From Pirellulales bacterium (GTDB lineage Bacteria > Planctomycetota > Planctomycetia > Pirellulales > JAICIG01), in the NCBI GenBank assembly GCA_025924495.1, contig JAICIG010000098.1, forward strand, positions 1 through 20,120: a DNA stretch of 20,120 bases, given 5' to 3'. Of this stretch, positions 1 to 5,747 are shown one piece after another. Made by a program: the position numbers and the translations under genes. The stretch's first letter is position 1. Each line of letters begins with the position of its first letter. The notes beneath the pieces are model-generated. The model was given only the letters and a program-made list of their open reading frames with translations, had not been told where the DNA came from and did no database searches.

Positions 1-35
1 CCGGCATGCGCGTGCTATTGACTCATCGCTTACGA

Positions 36-99
36 AGCCCGGCGAAAGCCGGCTGAAAGACAATTCTGCTTTTGCTCGAAAACCCTCGGCTAAAGCCGA
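36..99. repeat. Two short hairpins in gene-free left edge
   Basis: Bases 36-54 fold into a GC-rich hairpin closed by a GAAA tetraloop. Bases 86-99 are a near-perfect palindrome, TCGGCT-AA-AGCCGA. Both lie 3' of the minus-strand gene ending at 173. They could act as a transcription terminator for it or be dispersed planctomycete-type palindromes. No U-tract follows on the minus strand, so an intrinsic terminator is not demonstrated. Nothing else is seen in 1-172. Confidence 0.35.
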
Positions 100-172
100 C
101 GGCAAACAGCGGGCCGCCCGCGCCGAGTGCTGCAGTTTCGTACGGCGACGCTCACAATTAGACCAGTCCCGT

Positions 173-709
173 TTAGCTGCCCGCGCGCGCGTCCGCAATT
201 GCCTTGCGGATGCGCTCGCATATTCCCTCGCTGGCTTCGCTCTGCGGGTGCTGCAACATCTCTTCGAGCGCGTCACGCTGAAGCTCGACGCCGTAAAGTC
301 GCGCTAGCTCGTACCAGGCGCGTTCCCTCGGGGCCTCGGACGCCACCTGACTTTCGCCGACTTCGAGCAACCGATCAACCGCGGCAGCGTCCTCCGCTCC
401 GAAATCGGCGAGGCACGAGATGGCCATGCATTGAATGGGCATCTCCATATCGTCTCGCGCATCTCCGCCGGCCAGTTTCTCAATGAGCGGCCTCAGCGCG
501 CGTTGCTGATTATGGACTTCAAAAAGCGTGTAGAGTGTCGCTGCCACGACCATCGGATCGTAATGATTGAGGAATGGGTGCAGAATGCGCTCATCGCCAA
601 GCTCGGCATTACGACGCAAATCGACGATGGCGTTGTGGATTGCGGAGTGCGACCGGTTTTCATGGTCCCGAAGTGTGCGCAGTGCTCGTTCGCGAGCCTC
701 GCTGCTCAT
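173..709 (-). CDS. Small HEAT-like alpha-helical protein, unknown function
   Basis: This 178-aa protein has no signal peptide or membrane segment. It is predicted to be all helical. Repeated Leu/Ala-rich helix pairs (for example around DPMVVAATLYTLFEV and MPIQCMAISCLADFG) resemble HEAT/ARM-type repeats, and this is inferred by eye only. The ATG at 709 is chosen over a TTG at 730 because GAGGA sits 4 bases upstream. The stop of a truncated gene (727-729) lies 17 bases before this start, so the two were probably one operon. Small cytosolic HEAT-like proteins can be immunity or adaptor proteins, but nothing here proves that role. Confidence 0.75.
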   Translation of the reverse strand: MSSEARERALRTLRDHENRSHSAIHNAIVDLRRNAELGDERILHPFLNHYDPMVVAATLYTLFEVHNQQRALRPLIEKLAGGDARDDMEMPIQCMAISCLADFGAEDAAAVDRLLEVGESQVASEAPRERAWYELARLYGVELQRDALEEMLQHPQSEASEGICERIRKAIADARAGS

Positions 710-726
710 TTTGTCCTCACGATGTT

Positions 727-855
727 TCAAAGGCGCGGCGCCAGTTCGCCGACAATTTCCTCAGCCAAGTCAAGCATCCGCGACAGCTCGCCGAGTTCCG
801 CTTCGATTACCGCACGATCGGCCGCCGATAGTTTTGGATCGCCAAGGTCAGAAAA
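727..855 (-). pseudogene. 3' stump of a broken gene upstream of the HEAT-like gene
   Basis: A minus-strand frame ending with TGA at 727-729 encodes about 42 residues of convincing protein, including LSAADRAVIEAELGELSRML and ending EIVGELAPRL. It has no plausible start. Reading upstream it runs into the AAAAAGGGTCAG motif at 852 and into DDE transposase DNA. Its spacing to the next gene (stop, then 17 bases with GAGGA, then ATG) is what an intact operon would show. The simplest reading is that mobile DNA replaced the 5' part of this gene. The family is not recognised. The left limit of the foreign DNA is uncertain by about 10 bases. Confidence 0.55.
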
Positions 856-873
856 AGGGTCAGAGCTGCTCTG
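852..873. repeat. REP-like motif AAAAAGGGTCAG at broken-gene junction
   Basis: AAAAAGGGTCAG at 852-863 matches the motif at 1248-1260 (AAAAGGGGTCAGG) in the same orientation, and at 2003-2014 in inverted orientation. It is followed by the near-palindrome CAGAGC-T-GCTCTG (861-873). It marks the border between the truncated gene and the transposase fragment, which suggests a RAYT-associated repeat took part in the rearrangement. Confidence 0.5.
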
Positions 874-1247
874 TAGAAAACGTGATCCGAAGAATCATCA
901 CATTGTGGGTCAGAACTCGTAGAAATATCTCGCGCCATTGAGACCAGTAGTGTCGAGCGCGAAGTGCGGAGTCAAGAAGACGCTTGAGCATGCTGTTCAC
1001 CGTTTGGACTTGCCAGCGTTGACCGTACTTCTTCTTGTTGAACCGCGTCGCCATCACTCGCCGCCAGTGGCCGGTGGGTAGCTTCACGGTGGGCCGGCCG
1101 CGCGTCGGCGGGATCCATGTCAGCATGCCGTATTCGTTGCGTGCGAAGACGTGAGCCGCCTCGCTGTCGAAGCCGGGATCGGCCAGCAAGGTGCCGACTT
1201 TCGCGTGGCGGGCCGTTTGCCGGATGGCCGGCTGGAAGTAAGGACAG
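860..1247 (-). pseudogene. DDE transposase C-terminal fragment, IS4/IS5-like
   Basis: The minus-strand frame contains LADPGFDSEAAH, which matches the second catalytic Asp region (ADxGYDSE in relatives). It then has YGQRWQVQTVNSMLK, which fits the Y-(2)-R-(3)-E-(6)-K signature of IS4-type transposases except that the Glu is Gln. An open frame starts at a TTG (1189), but the protein reads on upstream in family-like sequence (FQPAIRQTARHAKVGTLLAD) to about 1247. There it stops abruptly at the left end of the RAYT element. The N-terminal half with the first catalytic Asp is missing. It is therefore a dead fragment, doubly so given the Glu-to-Gln change. Confidence 0.8.
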
Positions 1248-1269
1248 AAAAGGGGTCAGGACTATTTAT
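1248..1269 (+). repeat. Left REP-like end of the RAYT element
   Basis: AAAAGGGGTCAGGACTATTT begins here and is the inverted counterpart of 1992-2014. The RAYT stop codon (1262-1264) lies inside it. Such GGGTCAG-containing ends commonly flank REP-associated tyrosine transposase genes. Confidence 0.65.
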
Positions 1270-1957
1270 CGGATTCTGCTTTGCGTGGTCGGCCGCGCGG
1301 GCGAATCGCGAGGTCTAGCTTCAGCTTCTGGGCCAACTGCTGCACCCAGTTCTCGTCGCCATACGGCAGGCCGGTCGCCGAAGCGCGACGAATCGCTGCC
1401 AAGGTGTGCTCCTCAATCGGCAGATGCACTTTCCTTTCCCAAATTCGGCGGCGAACCGCCACGTAGGGCGATACCTGCTCGTAGATGCCCAGCGGGTCAA
1501 GCAACTCGTCGGCTTCGCCCAGGCCGTGCGCGCGGTAACTGCTCCAGCGATACTCTTCCGCCCGTTGGACAATTCCGGCCCGCAGCGGATTCGCCTCGAT
1601 GTACCGCAAGACGGTCAGCAAGTGTTCGTCGCTCTGAATGACAGGGCTTTTGAACCGCCCTTGCCACACATGCCCGCCGGTGCGGTAGTGCTTGTGATAG
1701 CGCTGCGTGTGCGAGACTAGCAGGCTCTGCATGATGCGGCTGATGCTGGCGCCCAGCGGCCGGACGAGCAAATGAAAGTGGTTGTTCAGCAGGCAGTAGC
1801 CGTAGAGCTCAAACGGCTTCCGCTGTTTCAGCTCGCCAAGCGCTTTCAGGAAGGCCTCGAAATCAGCCTGTTTATGGAATACGTCTTGACGGTTATTGCC
1901 ACGGTTAATGACGTGATAGATCAGGCCATCATCGATCGGGCGTAGCGGTCGCGGCAT
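1262..1957 (-). CDS. REP-associated tyrosine transposase (RAYT, Y1/IS200-like)
   Basis: This 231-aa protein belongs to the Y1 transposase superfamily (TnpA_REP). It carries the metal-binding HUH-type motif H60-F61-H62 in LLNNHFHLLV. It also has the conserved RGNNRQDVF, GGHVWQGRFKS and LRYIEANPLRAG segments. Tyr119 in the last segment is the likely nucleophile by position. RAYTs are single-strand DNA endonucleases thought to mobilise REP palindromes. The frame is full length with start and stop present, so it is probably intact. It is bracketed by inverted GGGTCAG repeats (1248-1269 and 1992-2014) and separates two other transposon remnants. The basic C-terminal tail (RPRGRPRK) resembles an AT-hook-like DNA-binding patch. 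Confidence 0.9.
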   Translation of the reverse strand: MPRPLRPIDDGLIYHVINRGNNRQDVFHKQADFEAFLKALGELKQRKPFELYGYCLLNNHFHLLVRPLGASISRIMQSLLVSHTQRYHKHYRTGGHVWQGRFKSPVIQSDEHLLTVLRYIEANPLRAGIVQRAEEYRWSSYRAHGLGEADELLDPLGIYEQVSPYVAVRRRIWERKVHLPIEEHTLAAIRRASATGLPYGDENWVQQLAQKLKLDLAIRPRGRPRKAESDK

Positions 1958-1991
1958 GCCCGCACTCTATTGAACCGTCCGGCCCATGTCA

Positions 1992-2014
1992 ATAAAATAG
2001 TTCTGACCCTTTTT
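1992..2014 (-). repeat. Right REP-like end of the RAYT element
   Basis: The reverse complement reads AAAAAGGGTCAGAACTATTT. It matches the left end at 1248 with about two mismatches over 20 bases. It is fused at 2014/2015 to the middle of a second RAYT gene, which marks the right border of the inserted element. Confidence 0.65.
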
Positions 2015-2104
2015 ATCTCCCAGAAACAGCCGCATCCTCCCCACGCCGCGGTTCAAGACGTGGAACAGTATTCCGCCGGGAGCTAAACGTGCGGTTCTCG
2101 GCAT
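2015..2104 (-). pseudogene. N-terminal fragment of a second RAYT gene
   Basis: From the ATG at 2104 the minus strand encodes MPRTARLAPGGILFHVLNRG followed by VGRMRLFLGD. This is the characteristic start of another RAYT subgroup (MPRxARxxPGGxxxHVxNRG). After 30 codons it runs into the right end of the first RAYT element. No sequence for the rest of the protein, including its HxH motif and Tyr, is seen in the window. It is therefore a stump left by insertion or recombination. It is too short to be found by length-filtered gene callers. Confidence 0.8.
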
Positions 2105-2141
2105 GCCCCCAGTCTAACGTTCGCGTCCTTCCCGTCAAAAA

Positions 2142-2160
2142 TTGGACCCGTCCCCTTTAT
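2142..2160 (-). repeat. GGGGACGGGTCC repeat flanking the second RAYT stump
   Basis: The minus strand reads AAAGGGGACGGGTCCAAT. It lies about 40 bases upstream of the truncated second RAYT and directly abuts the IS4 transposase fragment. It fits the second RAYT's own 5' element end. This is inferred from position and from its resemblance to the AAAAGGGG motif of the first element. Confidence 0.45.
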
Positions 2161-2162
2161 CT

Positions 2163-2549
2163 GCCCCCAACTTGAGAAATTTGAAGGTCGTTTTGCAGAT
2201 GGACCACTTGCGCTGCAAGACGCCCGAGCGCGTTCGCAACGAATTCTACATGCACCTCGTCGGCTACAATTTGATTCGGAATCTGATCGCGGCGGCCGCT
2301 TTCCAAGCGGAAGCAGCTCCTTGGACTATGAGTTTCAAGGGAACGCTGCAAATCATCATGAACTTGGCGCCCGTGCTGAGCACTCGCGTCACGACCGATG
2401 AATGGTGCGAAGCGTTGTTCGTGGCGATCGCTGCACACCAAGTCGGCGACCGCCCCGACCGTTTCGAACCGCGCGTTGTCAAGCGGCCTCCCAAGAGTTA
2501 CAAGCTCATGCGCGAGCCGCGCGCGAACTATAGAAAGCGTGCGGCGTAA
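2163..2549 (+). pseudogene. IS4-type transposase C-terminal fragment
   Basis: The plus-strand frame begins NLRNLKVVLQMDHLRCKTPE, the stretch that normally follows the catalytic Glu of IS4-type transposases. It continues through RNEFYMHLVGYNLIRNLIA, then WCEALFVAIAAHQVGDRPDR, and ends with the basic tail SYKLMREPRANYRKRAA. A start codon exists at 2142, but the first residues come from the RAYT repeat and are not family-like. All three catalytic acidic residues are absent. The sequence differs from the minus-strand fragment at 860-1247, so a different insertion sequence left it. Its 3' end seems intact. Confidence 0.85.
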
Positions 2550-2567
2550 AAGACTTATAAAAGTTCA

Positions 2568-2680
2568 AGTGCCATTCGCTCCTGATACCTTTTCTGACGC
2601 GCGCCGCTCGATCGCCCGGCCTCGCCGCCGCAAACTCAAGCCTGCCATGAGGCAGTGCCATCGTTTCTGGCACCTTTTCT
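2568..2680. repeat. Pair of diverged GTGCCA...CACCTTTT repeats downstream of IS4 fragment
   Basis: AGTGCCATTCGCTCCTGATA (2568-2587) followed by CCTTTTCT recurs as AGTGCCATCGTTTCTGGCAC (2654-2673) followed by CTTTTCT, about 86 bp apart. The second copy forms a GTGCCA/TGGCAC hairpin. In style they resemble RAYT-associated REP sequences. They may be the outer end of the IS4 remnant plus a second REP copy. No gene is seen in 2550-2738. Confidence 0.5.
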
Positions 2681-2738
2681 TGCCCGCCGACTTCACTTCA
2701 GCTTTCGAGTTACGTAATCGCTCGATTAATAAACTCGC

Positions 2739-3239
2739 TCACCACGGCAATGAAGGCTGCCAATTTGGCGCAGGAATGTTCCACGGAATTCGAATTACGT
2801 CACCCGACATACCGCCTACTTGCGTCGACCCACCCGAGTCATCCCCGCCGCCGCCATCCGTAGTTCCGCCTCCACCGCCACCAAGCCAAGGGGGCGGGTT
2901 CCATTTTGGCGGGGTCCACTTTGGCGGCTTCCAGTTCGGAAGTTTGGGCTTTGGAGGAAGGTTGATTTTTACAGGCTTGTGGGGCGGGAAACGAACCGGC
3001 CCGATCGGTCCTGGCTTAAATACCGGCCACTTAATTGGCAAGGGTTTCCCCGTTCCAATTGGCGGCAGTTTTGGCGCGACAGGGCCGGTTTGCGGGAGCT
3101 TGGGGGGCTTAAAGACCGGCATGCGAATGGGCGGCCCCAGGTTAACGGAGGGCAAATTGAAATCGTTCCATCCCGCGTGCACTGACGCGCATTGCGCAAG
3201 CGCTGACAATAAGACAATTGTTCGAATGGCATTTATCAT
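2739..3239 (-). CDS. Secreted Pro/Gly-rich low-complexity protein
   Basis: This 166-aa protein starts with a clear Sec signal peptide (MINAIRTIVLLSALAQCASVHA, likely cut before GW). The mature part is extreme low complexity. A region of KPP/KLP/WKPPKW-type repeats spans about residues 30-117 and is followed by a poly-Gly/Asp stretch, then a short C-terminus with several Trp (IPWNIPAPNWQPSLPW). Trp- and Lys-spaced proline repeats suggest an extended, possibly wall- or polymer-associated filament; this is inference. It is the last gene of the four-gene cassette, 81 bp after the TPR gene. The opposite strand is open for 289 codons only because of the repeated composition. No family is recognised. 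Confidence 0.7.
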   Translation of the reverse strand: MINAIRTIVLLSALAQCASVHAGWNDFNLPSVNLGPPIRMPVFKPPKLPQTGPVAPKLPPIGTGKPLPIKWPVFKPGPIGPVRFPPHKPVKINLPPKPKLPNWKPPKWTPPKWNPPPWLGGGGGGTTDGGGGDDSGGSTQVGGMSGDVIRIPWNIPAPNWQPSLPW

Positions 3240-3320
3240 AATTCATCCGTTTCTTGACACTAGATAATTCGATCAATCCATGGCTGGCATATGAGACGCG
3301 CCGCCCTCGCGTAACCGCAT

Positions 3321-4232
3321 TCAGTTCTTCGCTTCAGTACCGGAACCTGAGCTTGCTGCGCCGACAATGACAGCCTGATGGGCTCGGATGTCGCGCTCAA
3401 GTTCCCCGGTTGGTTCAGGATTTTTCTCGATTTGGCTGAGCGCGTCCGCAAAGCATTTCGCCGCCTTTTCCAATTCACCACTAGCCGCATGCGCTTCCCC
3501 CATCGTGTCTAAGTACTCCGCGATGCGATAATTCGACGCCAAATTGGTTCGCAAAGCGATATCGCGGGCGGCCGCTGAGTTTTTTACGGCTTCCGAGGGA
3601 TTACCAAGGGCCAAGTGCGCGTGCGCTAAGGTGTCATGGCTATCGGCAACTATGGCATCATCGGGGCCAAGGAGCCGAGACGCATCTTCCAACGCTTGCT
3701 TAGCAAGGCTTGCGGCAGTTTCGTGTTGTCCCAATAACAATTTAAGCCAAGCGACGTTATTAAGGATCTTAGCGCGCTCAGGCATATCGGCCGATATGCC
3801 TTCACTGACTAGATGGAGCGTGTAATTGCAGAGAGCGTCTGCTTCTGGCTCCTTGCCCATGCGTTGATGGCTCAAAGCTAGCGACATCAAAACATGTGCA
3901 ATATCAGAAGCATCGGACGTCTCTTGAGCGTCCAGTGCATTGAGCGCCTGCCTGAAGGCTGCCGCGGCAACACTATAGTTACCAAGGCGCATTTCCGCGG
4001 CCCCAATTTGCTCCAGGCTCGCGGCTAGCGCAGGTAAATGCGACGCATCTGCTTCATCCAGCTCGCCGACGGCCAAGAGAAAGTAATCGGCCGCAGCACG
4101 GTAGTCCGCATTCTCATATGCCGATGCGCCCGCATGGCTATAGACATGCCAAAGCGTAGGAGGGCCCGCGGCGTCGCACGGCTCACCCCGCGCCATAGCG
4201 AAACAAACACTCAAAATCAATAGGTAGCGCAT
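3321..4232 (-). CDS. Secreted tetratricopeptide-repeat (TPR) protein
   Basis: The ATG at 4232 is chosen because GGGAG precedes it by 8 bases and it opens a good signal peptide (MRYLLILSVCFAMARGEPCDA). An upstream in-frame ATG at 4304 would overlap the preceding gene and hide the signal. The 303-aa product is almost entirely TPR-like helix pairs of about 40 residues each. Examples are YENADYRAAADYFLLAVGEL, RLGNYSVAAAAFRQALNALD, LLGQHETAASLAKQALEDAS, ALGNPSEAVKNSAAARDIAL and ASGELEKAAKCFADALSQIE. The spacing resembles Kinesin-light-chain/CHAT-associated TPRs. It is the third gene of the cassette downstream of the TPR-CHAT gene, so it may be a partner or scaffold for that protein outside the cytoplasm. 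That role is inferred from context. Confidence 0.85.
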   Translation of the reverse strand: MRYLLILSVCFAMARGEPCDAAGPPTLWHVYSHAGASAYENADYRAAADYFLLAVGELDEADASHLPALAASLEQIGAAEMRLGNYSVAAAAFRQALNALDAQETSDASDIAHVLMSLALSHQRMGKEPEADALCNYTLHLVSEGISADMPERAKILNNVAWLKLLLGQHETAASLAKQALEDASRLLGPDDAIVADSHDTLAHAHLALGNPSEAVKNSAAARDIALRTNLASNYRIAEYLDTMGEAHAASGELEKAAKCFADALSQIEKNPEPTGELERDIRAHQAVIVGAASSGSGTEAKN

Positions 4233-4300
4233 GATTGATACTCCCGGCCCTAAAACCGATTTGTGAAAGCGGCAAAAGCAAGTTGAACGGGCAACTAAAG

Positions 4301-5704
4301 TCAACCCCGGCGTCGGTACACCCGCGACCCGATCTGAATCTGATTGCGGCCAAGAATCCGGATCGAAACTGGGACGGTGCGATTAGCGTACTTAAGAAAT
4401 GCCGTCAGTTGCCGATTGTTGTCCGTGCGCACCCTACCGAGCACAATCATTCCGCTTGTGGTCGTAAGTTGTGCGTTCCCGCTGTTGTCAAAAGTGCAAC
4501 TGCTGCCATTATCCGACTGCCATGAGGCACCAATAAGATCATTTAAGTCATTTCCTCCGCCCTGAAGGGTCGGGTCGGATGTTGGATCGATGCCAGGATC
4601 AGGCGTGCCGCCATTTCCGCTGGATCCACCGCTCCGCTGGCCCCACCATTGACGCGCAGGTCCGCCGCTGCCTTGGAAAACCCAGGTGCCCGTAAAGCTA
4701 TCGCCATTGCAGGACCAATTAAAGTAGCCTTGCTCGCCGTCGTCGTACTGCCATTGTCCTTGCACGACGGTCGGGCCGCCCCCAAAAGGCGCCGCAGAGT
4801 TTGTGAACGACAACGAGCCACCATGTCCGTCGCCCGTGTCGTATGAGCCCTGATTGCCGTCGACGTGGACCATGGCATGCACTTGCTGCCCATTGGCGGC
4901 AATGTAATAAGTATCCCAGTCGCCATCCATGCCCGTGTCTCGCGTAGCCGCGCGTAGCTTGTCGGCGAGTTTCGTCGCAGTAGCTGCCCGCTTCGTGGCG
5001 CTGGCAAACTGCGAACGAAGTTGCTGCTTATGTCCCTCAGTCAGTGAAGGATCTGATTGCACCAACTCCGCGAGGCGCTGGGCGCCTTCGGTGTCACCGA
5101 GCACCTTCGCGATTCTTGCCCCGTGGGAAAATGCCTTCATTGCCGCAAATTGATTGTGGTCCGTATTGAGCAGATCGACCGTTGGAGAAGGCTCTAATGA
5201 TGGTGCGTCAAGAGACGCGTGCTGACTTTCCTCGATGCGTCTCAATAGTTCCTTGTCCTCCAGGCGCCGAGCGGCTTTGGCGAGCCGAGCGAGCGAGTCT
5301 CGATCTTGCATTTCCACGCAGATGGAGCGAGCAAGTTCGAATACGTCCGCGGTTGATATACCAAGGTGGTCGCGGTGGAGGACCGATTGGCCGTGCAGAA
5401 GTTGCAATGCAAAGTCCGTCACCGCCTTTGAGTCGAGTTGTTTTACGGCGGTGACCAGGTCGTCTACATTGCAATAACGTTCGAAGGCGGGATCTCGCGG
5501 AAACGGCGTACCGCGGCGAGTCGAGGTAATTTCATCCCCCGGCGTGATTTGTGCGCCGTTCTTCTCGGACGCGGCTCCGGCCACGGTTGATGCTGGCGTT
5601 TTGGAAAGCTCATCGGCCGCGAGTAAAGCGCCTTCCAAGCAGCCGCAGGTGATGAGGAACACGGTTATCAGGCCGCGTGAGATACTTTTTGTGCGATGCA
5701 TCAT
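4301..5704 (-). CDS. Secreted protein with helical middle and two beta-rich domains
   Basis: The start at 5704 (or 5701, two adjacent ATGs) is chosen because GGGAG lies 6 bases upstream and a signal sequence follows (SRGLITVFLITCGCLEGALL). A longer frame to 5977 lies inside the CHAT gene and is rejected. The product is about 467 aa. Residues ~60-240 are charged and helical. Residues ~245-345 form a Gly/Trp-rich beta region (TGMDGDWDTYYIAANGQQVH, QGQWQYDDGEQGYFNWSCNG, FTGTWVFQG) with lipocalin-like features. A Gly/Pro/Asp linker follows, then a second beta domain of about 80 residues ending RNQIQIGSRVYRRRG. No family is recognised. It sits 43 bp after the CHAT stop, so the two are probably cotranscribed and it may be the CHAT substrate or partner (inference). 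Confidence 0.8.
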   Translation of the reverse strand: MMHRTKSISRGLITVFLITCGCLEGALLAADELSKTPASTVAGAASEKNGAQITPGDEITSTRRGTPFPRDPAFERYCNVDDLVTAVKQLDSKAVTDFALQLLHGQSVLHRDHLGISTADVFELARSICVEMQDRDSLARLAKAARRLEDKELLRRIEESQHASLDAPSLEPSPTVDLLNTDHNQFAAMKAFSHGARIAKVLGDTEGAQRLAELVQSDPSLTEGHKQQLRSQFASATKRAATATKLADKLRAATRDTGMDGDWDTYYIAANGQQVHAMVHVDGNQGSYDTGDGHGGSLSFTNSAAPFGGGPTVVQGQWQYDDGEQGYFNWSCNGDSFTGTWVFQGSGGPARQWWGQRSGGSSGNGGTPDPGIDPTSDPTLQGGGNDLNDLIGASWQSDNGSSCTFDNSGNAQLTTTSGMIVLGRVRTDNNRQLTAFLKYANRTVPVSIRILGRNQIQIGSRVYRRRG

Positions 5705-5747
5705 TTGCAGCTCCCTGCATGAAGAAAGGGGAAACCGGGCGAAAACA

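Noticed and set aside
36..54. Strong intrinsic terminator for the HEAT-like gene
   Set aside because: The hairpin is good but no run of U follows on the minus strand, so it is reported only as a hairpin.
2398..3267. 289-codon plus-strand frame
   Set aside because: It is the antisense of the Pro/Gly-rich secreted protein and joins the IS4 fragment to unrelated DNA.
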